From contig NZ_BMXF01000006.1 of the NCBI RefSeq assembly GCF_014651615.1, positions 234,210 to 298,209 of the forward strand: a stretch of 64,000 nucleotides of DNA, given 5' to 3'. Positions 52,812-62,686 of this stretch are shown in pieces. Source of the DNA: Persicitalea jodogahamensis (lineage in GTDB: Bacteria; Bacteroidota; Bacteroidia; Cytophagales; Spirosomataceae). Under the pieces are notes generated by a model that did no database searches, had not been told where the DNA came from, and was given only the letters and a program-made list of their open reading frames with translations. The number at the start of each line of letters is the position of its first letter. Within the stretch, counting starts at the first letter, position 1. Both the position numbers and the translations under genes were made by a program.

Positions 52812-54368
52812 ATGAAAAAACATATAAAGACAACCGTTTTGGCACTCCTGTCGGTGCTGACGCTCAACTCCTGCGACAATGAGAAGTTGCTGGACCTGAA
52901 TGTAAACAAGAATGCTTCGACCGATATAGACCAGCGTTACCTGCTCTCGCTCGGAATGCTTCAGGTGGCAGGCGACCGTTACGAATCGTGGCGCACGAAC
53001 CTGATTTACAGCTCTACGATGATCCAGCACAACGCCACACTGGCAGGCTACTGGAGCGGGGATAAGTACTATTACAACGCCCAGTACAGCGGTGCTTTCT
53101 GGGAAGCCAATTATCCCGGTTCCATCAAGACGCTCACACAGGTGGTGGATCAGACGAAAGGAAAGCCCGAATCGGCCAATACTTTTGCCGCCGCTTCGAT
53201 TATGCGATCATTCGTGCTGCACCGTATGACGGATATCTATGGCGATATTCCATACACTCAGGCGGGCCGCGGGCTGGTGGGTGCCGAAAACTGGTTCCCT
53301 AAATACGATGCTCAGAAGGATGTGTACACGATGCTCGTGGCTGATATCAAAACAGCCCGTGATGCTTTCTCGCCTTCGGCCAGAGCCTTGGGCGATCAGG
53401 ATGTACTTTACAAGGGCGACTATGACAAGTGGCGCAAGTTTGCCAACTCGCTGTTGATGCGCATCGCCCTGCGGATGAGTAACGTGGATGCGGCTACGGC
53501 CAAAACCGTGTTTACTGAAGCGGCCAGCAAAGGAGGGATCGACTCCAACGCTTCCAATGCGTTCATGAAGCAGGTGCTGGGCACGGGTGGTGGAATCAAC
53601 TACAACGGTACTTCGCTGGCTCTGTCTAATGCTGCTGGTGGCGGTGGCGACAACAATGCGCGAGTGAGCAAGACGCTCGTAGATTTTATGGATAAGTACA
53701 ATGACCCCCGCAAGATGATTATCATAGGCGGTCTGGGTAATCCTTACGATAAGTCTACCTGGGTGACCGATCCCGCCAAACAGCGTGGCTTGCCCAACGG
53801 TTATACTGCCACCACGATCAAAAATGTCTATCCGGATTTCACGACGCTCGATAATTTTAGTTTTATTAATACCAACATCACCGATCTGGACGACCCCACA
53901 CCACTGCTGTCGTACGCTGAGACGGAACTGATGTTGGCCGAGGCTGCGCTAAAAGGCTGGGTTGCCGATGATGCTACAATACACTTCCGGAAAGGCGTAG
54001 AAGGTGCCATCAGGTCATGGGCTGCCTATGGCGTGGAAGTGCCTTCCGATGCTGTCATCACGAAGTATATCAACGATCTGGGTTTTGCTGCGGCAGGTTC
54101 TGAGCGCAAGCTCGAGCTTATTGGTGAGCAGTACTGGATCGCCACCTACCTCAATCACATTGAGGCATGGGCCAACTGGCGTCGTACGGGCTATCCCAAA
54201 CTGACTCCCACCAATGATCCTGCGAACGTTACAGGCGGCACTATTCCCCGCCGTTTACGCTATTATGAAGATGAAGTGGGTAGCAACCCCGCCAGCTACA
54301 AGGAGGCAATCGCCCGTCAGGGAGAGGACTTGCTAACTACCCGCGTTTGGTGGGATGTGAAGAAGTAA
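52812..54368 (+). CDS. SusD/RagB-family nutrient-binding lipoprotein
   Basis: 518 residues from the ATG at 52812 (MKKHIKTTVLALLSVLTLNS; lipoprotein Cys in NSCDNEKLL). It shows SusD-like helices and TPR-type elements: NTFAAASIMRSFVLHRMTDI, YGDIPYTQAGRG, DKWRKFANSLLMRIALRMSN, and PLLSYAETELMLAEAALKGW, ending NPASYKEAIARQGEDLLTTR. The pattern fits the SusD-like_2 subgroup often paired with SusC proteins for peptides or small glycans. It caps the SusC barrel at the cell surface. It follows its susC by 89 bp and is ended by the terminator at 54431. Confidence 0.94.
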   Translation: MKKHIKTTVLALLSVLTLNSCDNEKLLDLNVNKNASTDIDQRYLLSLGMLQVAGDRYESWRTNLIYSSTMIQHNATLAGYWSGDKYYYNAQYSGAFWEANYPGSIKTLTQVVDQTKGKPESANTFAAASIMRSFVLHRMTDIYGDIPYTQAGRGLVGAENWFPKYDAQKDVYTMLVADIKTARDAFSPSARALGDQDVLYKGDYDKWRKFANSLLMRIALRMSNVDAATAKTVFTEAASKGGIDSNASNAFMKQVLGTGGGINYNGTSLALSNAAGGGGDNNARVSKTLVDFMDKYNDPRKMIIIGGLGNPYDKSTWVTDPAKQRGLPNGYTATTIKNVYPDFTTLDNFSFINTNITDLDDPTPLLSYAETELMLAEAALKGWVADDATIHFRKGVEGAIRSWAAYGVEVPSDAVITKYINDLGFAAAGSERKLELIGEQYWIATYLNHIEAWANWRRTGYPKLTPTNDPANVTGGTIPRRLRYYEDEVGSNPASYKEAIARQGEDLLTTRVWWDVKK

Positions 54369-54430
54369 ACGCTGATTTGCACCTGCAGTGCAATCTTCGG
54401 ACGATGCATTTGTAGTGTGCATTAGAATAT

Positions 54431-54465
54431 AAGACGCCCCTTCTCGCTAGTGGGGGCGTCTTTTT
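54431..54465 (+). terminator. Terminator of the susCD pair
   Basis: AAGACGCCCC pairs with GGGGCGTCTT, followed by TTTTATATTT. It separates the pair from the FG-GAP lipoprotein starting 33 bp later. Confidence 0.9.
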
Positions 54466-54497
54466 ATATTTCGTATTTTGCCAAAAAACATCGCTCA

Positions 54498-57400
54498 ATG
54501 AATAAAATAGGTTCCTTATTGGTAGTTATTGCAAGTATGTTCGGCTGCAAATCCGATGATTCGGACCATATTTTCAAACTACTTTCCGAAGAAGACTCTG
54601 GAATCACTTTCGTCAATACCATTCAGGAAACCGAGCAGGAAAACGTGCTCAACTACGAATATTTCTACAACGGCGGCGGCGTAGCGGCGGGTGATTTTAA
54701 CAACGACGGGCTGACCGATTTGTACTTCACCGCCAATCAGGGGCCAGATCAGCTGTATCTGAACAAAGGCAATCGTGACGGCGAACCACTCCACTTTGAG
54801 GATGTTACTGCGCAGTCGGGTATTACCTGGAATGGCGAGTGGAAAACGGGGGTGACCGTGGTGGACATCAACGCCGACGGCTGGCTGGATATCTACGTCT
54901 CCGTGTCGGGCAATGTGGATAAGCCCGCTCTGCGGAAGAACAAGCTCTACATCAATAACAAAACCCTCCGTGGCGACGGACCGACTTTCACGGAAAGCGC
55001 CACCGAATACGGCCTTGATCTTGGTACTTTCACTACCCAAACTACCTTCTTCGACTACGACCGCGATGGCGACCTCGATGCTTACGTACTGAATCACAAT
55101 GTCGAGGACTTCAACCGCTTTGATGTACAGGCCGTTCACGCCATGCGCGATACATTGGCGGGCGATCGGCTGATGCGAAATAACAACGGTAAGTTTGTGG
55201 ATGTTAGCGCCGAAGCAGGTATTAAAGGCAATCCGATTGGCTTCGGTCTGGGCATCCATATCGCCGACCTGAATGGTGACGGCTGGCCGGATATTTACGT
55301 ATCCAACGATTATATCGAAAGCGATTATTTTTATATCAATAATCAAAAAGGCGGATTCGAGGATATCGTTGACCAAACTACGGGCCACACCAGCTACTTT
55401 TCGATGGGCAACGACATCGGCGATATTAATAACGACCTACTGCCCGACATCGTGACGACCGACATGCTGCCCGAGGACAACAAGCGGCAGAAACTACTCT
55501 TTGGCCCTGACCGCTATGAGGCGTACTTGTCCATGCTGCGCAACGGCTTTCATCCCGAGATCATGCGTAATATGCTGCAAGTCAATAATGGCGACGGTAC
55601 TTTCAGTGAAGTCGGGCAAGTGGCGGGCGTTTCGAACACCGATTGGAGCTGGTCGCCGTTGCTGGCAGATTTCGATAATGACGGCTTCCAGGATATGTTC
55701 GTGACGAATGGCTACCTGCGCGACTACACGAACATGGACTTCATGAAGTACTACGCCGACGAGCGACAAAACAACGCGCAAAACGTGAGCGCGATTATCG
55801 CCCAGATGCCATCCACCAAAACACCGAACTACATCTTTCGAAATAACCGAAACCTGACTTTTACGAATCAGCAAACCGCCTGGGGGTTCGATACGCCCGT
55901 AATATCCAATGGGGCCGTTTCGGTGGATCTGGACAACGACGGCGATCTGGAAATCGTGATCAACAACATCAATGAGCGCGCCTACGTTTATCAAAACCTC
56001 AGCCGGGAGCAGAAAAAAGGACACTTCATGTCGGTTCAACTGACCGCGGCACCGGGTCAGAGTGCAATCGGGGCGAAAGTTTACGCCTACGCTGATTCGC
56101 TCCGGCAGTACCGGTACCTGACACCAACGCATGGCTACCAAAGCAGCGCGGCCGCTCCGCTTCACTTTGGCCTTGGAAGCAAAAACAAGCTGGATAGTCT
56201 GGTAGTTGTTTGGCCTGATGGAAAAGCTCAAAAGGTGACGGAAACAACTGCCGATCAACTATTGACTATAAAGTACGCCCCAAACTACGAAGGAGAATTT
56301 CAGCCCATTCCTGTGTCCAAGCCGATTTTTACGCTCACTCAAACCATTTCTGAGCATCAGCAGCAGCCGTTGAATGACTTCAATCGCCAGCTGCTTCTCT
56401 TGCACATGTATTCCTACCAGGGACCGCGCATTGCCAAAGGCGATGTTGACGGCGATGGCCTGGAAGACCTGTATCTGGGCGGAGGCAAAGGCCAGCCGGG
56501 ACAACTTTGGCTGCAACAGAAGGGGGGGGATTTTGTCCAAAAGCCGCAACCCGTTTTTCAGGAAAATGAACTTGCCACCGACACCGACGCGGTTTTTTTC
56601 GACGCCGATGGCGACGGAGATCAGGATTTGTACGTGGTCAGCGGAGGGTACGAGTACTTGCCCAATGACCTGATGCTGCAAAATCGCCTGTATAAAAATG
56701 ACGGAAAAGGTAGTTTTACTAAAGACTACGAGGCAATCGACAGCGGTAATTTTTCCGATAGCCGGGCCGTTGTGCTGGATTTTGATAAAGACGGCGATTT
56801 GGATTTGTTCGTAGCGGGTTCGGTGGTGCCTACCAACTACCCGCGCTATAACCCCAGCCGCTTATACCGCAACGATCAAGGGAAATTTACGAACGTGGAG
56901 AATCCGATATTCGCCACGCTGGGTTTGTTGGCCGATGTTTGCGCGATAGACTATGATAAAGACGGGTACGAAGATTTGGTCGCCGTAGGCGAATGGACGG
57001 GCATCATCCGGCTGCACAATGAGCGGGGTACTTTTTCCATTGTAAAGGATGAGCTCAGCGAACTCACGGGCTTCTGGCAAAGTATCGTCGCCGAAGATTT
57101 TGATAACGATGGCGACCAGGATTTGATCGTCGGAAACTACGGTCTGAATTCTCAGCTAAAAGCGTCCGCTGATTTTCCGATGACGCTTTTCACCGAAGAT
57201 TTCGACAACAATGGTAAGCTGGACCCGATTTTAGCCTACGCCATTCAGGGTAAAAACCATCCGGCGTATAGCCGCGACGAACTCTCGGACCAGCTGGTTC
57301 CTTTGAAGAAAAAGTACATTACTCACGAATCGTATTCGACCGCCACGATGGAGGATATCCTGGGAGAGTTTAAAGGTAAAACGCCTGAAAAGGCCACGGC

Positions 57401-57776
57401 GGTGACACTGTCAACGGTTTATCTGGTAAACGGTGGCGGGGAATTCACCCAGAAGCCACTACCTGTACAAGCTCAGTTTGCTCCTGTTTATGCCCTGGCT
57501 TCTGCCGATGTGAATGGGGACGGGTATCGTGATCTAATCGCCGCCGGAAACCAAAGCCGCAGTCGGGTGCGTATTGGCACGATGGACGCCAACTACGGCC
57601 AGGTTTTCCTGAATGATAAAAAAGGCGGGTTTACCTATTTGCCCCAAAACCAATCCGGTTTGCAGTTCCGCGGCGATGTGCGCGGGTTGCGTGTCGTCGG
57701 CAACCGACTACTGGTTGGCATCAACGGCATGCCATTTCAAGCGTATAGCTTTACCAGGGAAGCTACCATCCAGTAA
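54498..57776 (+). CDS. FG-GAP/VCBS repeat lipoprotein with ASPIC/UnbV domain (CRTAC1-like)
   Basis: 1092 residues from the ATG at 54498 (MNKIGSLLVVIASMFGC, lipoprotein); an ATG 16 codons upstream lies in the terminator. Two long sets of FG-GAP/VCBS repeats with calcium-type DxDxDG loops (about 60-480: AAGDFNNDGLTDLYFTANQG, YDRDGDLDAYVLNHN, DLNGDGWPDIYVSND; about 650-1050: KGDVDGDGLEDLYLGGG, DADGDGDQDLYVVSG) frame an ASPIC/UnbV domain (about 510-590; SAIGAKVYAYADSLRQYRYL, PTHGYQSSAAAPLHFGLG). The propellers suggest binding to a ligand or matrix. Such genes often follow SusCD pairs in Bacteroidota, as here, though a terminator lies between. The function is not known. Confidence 0.93.
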   Translation: MNKIGSLLVVIASMFGCKSDDSDHIFKLLSEEDSGITFVNTIQETEQENVLNYEYFYNGGGVAAGDFNNDGLTDLYFTANQGPDQLYLNKGNRDGEPLHFEDVTAQSGITWNGEWKTGVTVVDINADGWLDIYVSVSGNVDKPALRKNKLYINNKTLRGDGPTFTESATEYGLDLGTFTTQTTFFDYDRDGDLDAYVLNHNVEDFNRFDVQAVHAMRDTLAGDRLMRNNNGKFVDVSAEAGIKGNPIGFGLGIHIADLNGDGWPDIYVSNDYIESDYFYINNQKGGFEDIVDQTTGHTSYFSMGNDIGDINNDLLPDIVTTDMLPEDNKRQKLLFGPDRYEAYLSMLRNGFHPEIMRNMLQVNNGDGTFSEVGQVAGVSNTDWSWSPLLADFDNDGFQDMFVTNGYLRDYTNMDFMKYYADERQNNAQNVSAIIAQMPSTKTPNYIFRNNRNLTFTNQQTAWGFDTPVISNGAVSVDLDNDGDLEIVINNINERAYVYQNLSREQKKGHFMSVQLTAAPGQSAIGAKVYAYADSLRQYRYLTPTHGYQSSAAAPLHFGLGSKNKLDSLVVVWPDGKAQKVTETTADQLLTIKYAPNYEGEFQPIPVSKPIFTLTQTISEHQQQPLNDFNRQLLLLHMYSYQGPRIAKGDVDGDGLEDLYLGGGKGQPGQLWLQQKGGDFVQKPQPVFQENELATDTDAVFFDADGDGDQDLYVVSGGYEYLPNDLMLQNRLYKNDGKGSFTKDYEAIDSGNFSDSRAVVLDFDKDGDLDLFVAGSVVPTNYPRYNPSRLYRNDQGKFTNVENPIFATLGLLADVCAIDYDKDGYEDLVAVGEWTGIIRLHNERGTFSIVKDELSELTGFWQSIVAEDFDNDGDQDLIVGNYGLNSQLKASADFPMTLFTEDFDNNGKLDPILAYAIQGKNHPAYSRDELSDQLVPLKKKYITHESYSTATMEDILGEFKGKTPEKATAVTLSTVYLVNGGGEFTQKPLPVQAQFAPVYALASADVNGDGYRDLIAAGNQSRSRVRIGTMDANYGQVFLNDKKGGFTYLPQNQSGLQFRGDVRGLRVVGNRLLVGINGMPFQAYSFTREATIQ

Positions 57777-57942
57777 TATTTTTGCCAAGTTGGCGGACAA
57801 ATCGATTTTTGAACTATTTACCAACCTGGCGAATTGTGTTGGCGTGATTATTTGAACAATCCCTTCGTTGAAAAGTATTAGGTTGGTCCTACCAACTTCA
57901 TGCGAATAGGGTGCCAATCACCCAACCCTAAGAAAGATTTCA

Positions 57943-60900
57943 TTGGATACCAAAGACCTACTTACCCTATACGGCTCCGATAGCTATCCAAAGCTGCTCG
58001 CGAGCCAAATTCAGACCCCAATCGAGAACCGCGTCCAGATCAAGGGTCTTGTCGGCAGTCTGGATGCTGTGATGGCTGCTACCATAAATAGTCAGACGCC
58101 CCGTTTGTCGCTCTACGTATTGAGCGACCGTGACGAAGCGGCTTATTTCCAGAATGATCTGCAAAGTTTGTTGGGCGGCGAGGATATTCTATTTTATCCC
58201 ACGTCGTATAAAAGACCTTATCAGTACGAAGAAACCGATAATGCCAGCGTGCTGATGCGGGCGGAGATTTTGAACAAACTCAGCGTTGCCAAAGTACCTC
58301 CACTGCAAATCGTGACTTATCCCGAGGCACTTTTTGAAAAAGTAATCAACAAGCGGTCGCTGCTGGCCAATACTTTTTCGGTGAAAGTGGGCGAGAAACT
58401 CGACCCGGCCTTCATTACCGAATTTCTGCACGATTACGGTTTCGAGATGACCGACTTCGTGTTTGAGGCCGGGCAGTTTTCACTGCGTGGGGGCATTGTG
58501 GACGTCTACTCCTACGCCAGCGAGTACCCGTTCCGCATCGAGTTATTCGGCGACGAAGTCGAAAGCCTGCGCTCGTTCGATCCCGAAACGCAGCTTTCGG
58601 TCGAGACGGTGCGGCAGATCAACATCGTCCCCAACATTCAGGAAAAGCTGGAACACGAAAGCCGCGAATCGTTCCTCAGCTTCCTGCCCGAAACTGCCGT
58701 ACTGTGGTTCAAAGATGTGGAACTGACGTTGGAAATTATCGAGAAATCTTTCGTGCAGGCTGAGGTCGCGTTGGCTGAAGTCACGGGCGGCGGAGTACAG
58801 GTAGTTTCCAGTCCCGAAACACTTTTCGAAACGCGACGCGGGTTTCTGAATAAAATTAAAGCTTTCAAGACGGTGGAATTTGGGCGGCGGTTTTATTTCA
58901 AAAACGAAAATAAAATACTGTACTCGTCTAAACCGCAGCCTTCGTTTAACAAGGATTTTCCGCGTCTAATCGAAGATTTGAACGCCAATCAGGAACAGGG
59001 CTTCGTCAACATCATCGCCGCCGAGCAGCCCAAGCAACTCGATCGTCTGGAACGCATCTTCGCCGATCTCAATCCTTACGTCAAGTTTCGCCCGCTGAAC
59101 ATTGCGTTGCGGGAGGGCTTTATTGATGACCAGCTCAAACTAGCCTGCTACACTGATCACCAGATTTTCTCGCGTTACCATAAGTATAAGCTCAAGGTTA
59201 AATTCAATAAGGCCAAAGCCATCACGCTTAAAGAGCTGAAAACGCTGCAACCCGGTGATTTCGTGACGCACGTGGACTATGGCATCGGGCGCTTTGCGGG
59301 AATGGAAAAGCGGGACGTCAATGGTCAGGAACAGGAAGCCGTGCGGTTGGTGTATCGGGATAATGACCTGCTGTATGTGAGTGTCCACAACCTGCATAAA
59401 ATCGCCAAGTACACGGGGAAGGAAGGAACGCCGCCGCAAATGCACAAACTGGGTTCCGGCGAGTGGGACGCCAAGAAAAGCCGCGTCAAGAAGCAGCTGA
59501 AGGATATCGCTCACGAGTTGATCGCCTTATACGCCAAGCGGCGTGAGGCCCCCGGCTTTGCCTTCGGCCACGATAATTTCATGCAGGCCGAATTGGAATC
59601 ATCATTCATCTACGAAGACACGCCCGATCAGGCTAAGGCCACCAATGACGTCAAGGACGATATGGAAAAGTCGCACCCGATGGATCGGCTGGTTTGTGGC
59701 GACGTGGGTTTTGGAAAAACCGAGGTTGCCATCCGTGCCGCTTTCAAGGCCGTATGCGACAGCAAACAGGTAGCCGTGCTGGTGCCAACGACCATTCTGG
59801 CCATGCAGCATTACAAAACATTCGTGGAGCGGCTGGCCGATTTTCCGGCGCGCGTGGGCTACATCAATCGTTTCAAAAGTACCAAAGAAATAAAGGAAAC
59901 ACTGAAAGAAGCCGCTGAGGGAAGACTTGATATTCTGATTGGGACTCACCGGATTTTGAATAAAGATGTGAAATTCAAAGATCTGGGCTTGCTCATCGTG
60001 GATGAGGAGCAAAAATTTGGTGTAAAAGCGAAAGATCGTCTGAAAGAAATGCGCGTTAACGTGGATGTACTTACGCTCACGGCCACGCCCATTCCCCGCA
60101 CGCTGCACTTCTCGCTGATGGGCGCGCGTGACCTCTCGGTTATCGCCACGCCGCCACCCAACCGGCAGCCTGTTACCACGGAAGTACATTCGTTTAGTGA
60201 AGAGTTTATCCGCGACGCCATCAGCTTCGAACTTAATCGGGGGGGACAGGTATTCTTTGTCCATAACCGCGTTACCGATATTGAGTCAATCGGCAACATT
60301 ATTCTGCGGCTGGTGCCGGAAGCCCGCATTGGTGTGGCTCACGGCCAGATGGAAGGGAGCCGTCTTGAGCGCGTCATGATGCGCTTCATTGAAGGGGATT
60401 ACGATGTGCTGGTCTCGACAAATATCATTGAATCGGGCATCGACATTCCCAACGCCAACACCATTATTATCAACTCCGCCCACATGTTTGGCTTATCGGA
60501 CCTGCACCAAATGCGGGGCAGGGTAGGTCGCTCCAACCGCAAGGCGTTCTGTTACCTGTTGACGCCCGCCATTTCGACGCTTACCAGCGAGTCGCGCAAA
60601 CGCCTGCAGACTTTGGAGGAATTTTCGGAACTGGGCGACGGCTTCAAAGTTGCCATGCGCGACCTGGATATACGGGGAGCGGGCAACTTGCTGGGAGCTG
60701 AGCAAAGCGGTTTTGTGAATGATCTTGGGTACGACCTGTACCACAAAATGCTGGACGAAGCCGTGACAGAGTTGAAAGAAAACGAATTCAAAGACTTGTT
60801 TTCCACTGCCCTGGGCGTTCCAACGGACATTTTGCCTGACTGTCAGATCGAAACTGACCTTGCTACCTTGATTCCTGAGCCTTACGTAAAGAATATTTCG

Positions 60901-61284
60901 GAACGCTTGTCGTTATACACCCGTCTGGACAACCTGAAAGGTGCCGACGAGCTAAAAGCTTTCGAAACAGAACTCGACGATCGCTTTGGACCATTGCCCG
61001 TTGAAGTTCAGAATCTTCTTTGCACGGTGAGGCTGCGGCTGGAAGCCGAAAAGCTGCATTTTGAAAAACTGACTTTGAAAAACAATACCCTGAAAGGATA
61101 CTTCGTTTCTTCCGGGAACGACAATTTCTTTCAGTCGCCGAAGTTTGGCAAAGTAATTGAGTATATCCAGCAGAACCCCAGGCGCACCGCTTTGAAGGAC
61201 ACAAAAGGGAAGCTGATCCTCCACCTCAGTGAAGTCGAAAGTCTTAACGAGGCCCTTGGAATTCTGGAAGAATTGAATAAATAG
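57943..61284 (+). CDS. mfd: Transcription-repair coupling factor
   Basis: 1113 residues from a TTG at 57943 ((M)DTKDLLTLYGSDSYPKLLAS); no in-frame ATG is near, and the next one is 43 residues inside conserved sequence. Mfd removes stalled RNA polymerase at DNA lesions and recruits UvrA. The UvrB-like domains (1-350), the RNA polymerase-interacting domain (LKTLQPGDFVTHVDYGIGRF), the helicase motor with Walker A GDVGFGKTEVA (about 586) and DEEQ box (687), TATPIPRTLH and GRVGRSNRKAFCYLL, and the C-terminal UvrA-inhibitory domain are all present at the usual length. Upstream are short GTTGGT/ACCAAC inverted repeats and a TATTTTTG -7-like box (57777-57784). Confidence 0.97.
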   Translation: MDTKDLLTLYGSDSYPKLLASQIQTPIENRVQIKGLVGSLDAVMAATINSQTPRLSLYVLSDRDEAAYFQNDLQSLLGGEDILFYPTSYKRPYQYEETDNASVLMRAEILNKLSVAKVPPLQIVTYPEALFEKVINKRSLLANTFSVKVGEKLDPAFITEFLHDYGFEMTDFVFEAGQFSLRGGIVDVYSYASEYPFRIELFGDEVESLRSFDPETQLSVETVRQINIVPNIQEKLEHESRESFLSFLPETAVLWFKDVELTLEIIEKSFVQAEVALAEVTGGGVQVVSSPETLFETRRGFLNKIKAFKTVEFGRRFYFKNENKILYSSKPQPSFNKDFPRLIEDLNANQEQGFVNIIAAEQPKQLDRLERIFADLNPYVKFRPLNIALREGFIDDQLKLACYTDHQIFSRYHKYKLKVKFNKAKAITLKELKTLQPGDFVTHVDYGIGRFAGMEKRDVNGQEQEAVRLVYRDNDLLYVSVHNLHKIAKYTGKEGTPPQMHKLGSGEWDAKKSRVKKQLKDIAHELIALYAKRREAPGFAFGHDNFMQAELESSFIYEDTPDQAKATNDVKDDMEKSHPMDRLVCGDVGFGKTEVAIRAAFKAVCDSKQVAVLVPTTILAMQHYKTFVERLADFPARVGYINRFKSTKEIKETLKEAAEGRLDILIGTHRILNKDVKFKDLGLLIVDEEQKFGVKAKDRLKEMRVNVDVLTLTATPIPRTLHFSLMGARDLSVIATPPPNRQPVTTEVHSFSEEFIRDAISFELNRGGQVFFVHNRVTDIESIGNIILRLVPEARIGVAHGQMEGSRLERVMMRFIEGDYDVLVSTNIIESGIDIPNANTIIINSAHMFGLSDLHQMRGRVGRSNRKAFCYLLTPAISTLTSESRKRLQTLEEFSELGDGFKVAMRDLDIRGAGNLLGAEQSGFVNDLGYDLYHKMLDEAVTELKENEFKDLFSTALGVPTDILPDCQIETDLATLIPEPYVKNISERLSLYTRLDNLKGADELKAFETELDDRFGPLPVEVQNLLCTVRLRLEAEKLHFEKLTLKNNTLKGYFVSSGNDNFFQSPKFGKVIEYIQQNPRRTALKDTKGKLILHLSEVESLNEALGILEELNK

Positions 61285-61315
61285 CGACTTTTGGTGAATA
61301 TCCTGAAAGCCCTTT

Positions 61316-61323
61316 TAACTTTG
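61316..61323 (+). promoter_or_regulatory. -7 box of gldJ
   Basis: TAACTTTG is a perfect TAnnTTTG, 44 bp before the ATG at 61368. The 83-bp gap behind mfd holds no clear terminator. Confidence 0.6.
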
Positions 61324-61367
61324 CAACCCTAATTATCAATACGATTATCATTAGTCAAATCAAATCA

Positions 61368-62645
61368 ATGAATTACATGCGAAATGTGGGTATTCGGTCA
61401 CTGGCCCTGATAGTAATGGTGCTGGTCGTAGCGAGTTCGTGTAAGAAGAAAGACCCGACCAGCCTCAAGCCCGGCAAGACCAGCTCCAAAACAGGACTGG
61501 ACTACAATGGTGAGGACGGAGAGGGTTTTGTGGTGAAGCAGTACAAAGCCCTGCCCGCTGGCCCTGACCTGGTTTTCATTGAAGGCGGTCGTTTCACGAT
61601 GGGCTCTCTGGAAGAGGACGTTATGGGCACCCGCGACAACCTTGAGCGCACGGTCAGTATTCAGTCCTTTTATATGGATGAAACCGAAGTGGCCAACGTC
61701 CACTACCTGGAATACCTGAATTTCATACAGCGTGATTCATCGGAGGAGTTCTATCGTCGCGCCCTGCCCGATACAACGGTCTGGTACAACGACCTTTCGT
61801 TCAACGACTCTTACGTCACTATGTATTTGCGTCACCCTGGATTCCGGCTTTATCCTGCCGTTGGTGTGTCGTGGGCACAGGCCACGGATTATTGCACCTG
61901 GCGTTCCAACGCTGTGAATCAATCCATGTTCGCCAAAGGAACGGCGGGCGGCGCCACCAATAAAAAGAAAATGTTGTCTTTTGGCAAAAAGAAAGACGCG
62001 GCTCAGGCCGAAGTTGCTTCCGCCTCAGCTCCTACCAACCTTTCAGTTGAGAGTGGCTACGTTTTGCCTCCTTACCGCCTGCCCACTGAGGCGGAGTGGG
62101 AGTATGCTGCCAAAGGCATGATAGGCACGCAATATGCCGACGAAAACCAGGCTAATTCCCGGATCTATCCTTGGGACGGCTCGACGTTGCGGCAGCCGCG
62201 TGGCAAGAAGCAAGGAAATATGCTCGCTAACTTCAAGCGCGGTAAAGGTGACTACGCAGGTATTGCCGGACGCGCCAACGACGGAGCCATCATGACTCAG
62301 GAATTGCGCGGTTACCCCGCCAACGATTACGGCCTATACGATATGGCCGGAAATGTAAATGAATGGGTGCAGGACGTTTACCGCCCTCTTTCTTACATGG
62401 ATTTCAACGACCTGAACTCATTCCGTCGGGACGGCTATCAGGATGAAGCCAAAAACTACGATTCGAAAAATAACAATTCGCTTATCACGAACGAAGTGCG
62501 GGTGTACAAGGGAGGTTCATGGGCAGACGTAGCCTACTGGATGTCGCCCGGCACGCGCCGCTTCATGGAGCAGGATTCTTCTTCTGCCATGGTGGGCTTC
62601 CGCTGCGCTATGATCGCTACCGGAAGTTCTGGAATGGCGAGATAA
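61368..62645 (+). CDS. gldJ: Gliding motility / T9SS lipoprotein GldJ
   Basis: 425 residues with a lipoprotein leader (MNYMRNVGIRSLALIVMVLV, Cys in ASSCKKK) and an SUMF1/formylglycine-generating-enzyme-like fold (about 60-415): GPDLVFIEGGRFTMGSLEED, SFYMDETEVANVHYLEYLNF, YRLPTEAEWEYAAKG, DYGLYDMAGNVNEWVQDVY, YKGGSWADVAYWMSPGTRRF. The early segment VFIEGGRFTMG with DDVM-like and YMDETEV motifs matches GldJ rather than the enzyme. GldJ is needed for stability of GldK and for gliding and T9SS secretion. A polar insert (KKKMLSFGKKKDAAQAEVAS, about 200-220) is low complexity. Confidence 0.9.
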   Translation: MNYMRNVGIRSLALIVMVLVVASSCKKKDPTSLKPGKTSSKTGLDYNGEDGEGFVVKQYKALPAGPDLVFIEGGRFTMGSLEEDVMGTRDNLERTVSIQSFYMDETEVANVHYLEYLNFIQRDSSEEFYRRALPDTTVWYNDLSFNDSYVTMYLRHPGFRLYPAVGVSWAQATDYCTWRSNAVNQSMFAKGTAGGATNKKKMLSFGKKKDAAQAEVASASAPTNLSVESGYVLPPYRLPTEAEWEYAAKGMIGTQYADENQANSRIYPWDGSTLRQPRGKKQGNMLANFKRGKGDYAGIAGRANDGAIMTQELRGYPANDYGLYDMAGNVNEWVQDVYRPLSYMDFNDLNSFRRDGYQDEAKNYDSKNNNSLITNEVRVYKGGSWADVAYWMSPGTRRFMEQDSSSAMVGFRCAMIATGSSGMAR

Positions 62646-62686
62646 ACAAACTGTTTTGTTGAGAATGACAATAGCTGCGTGTCCGC

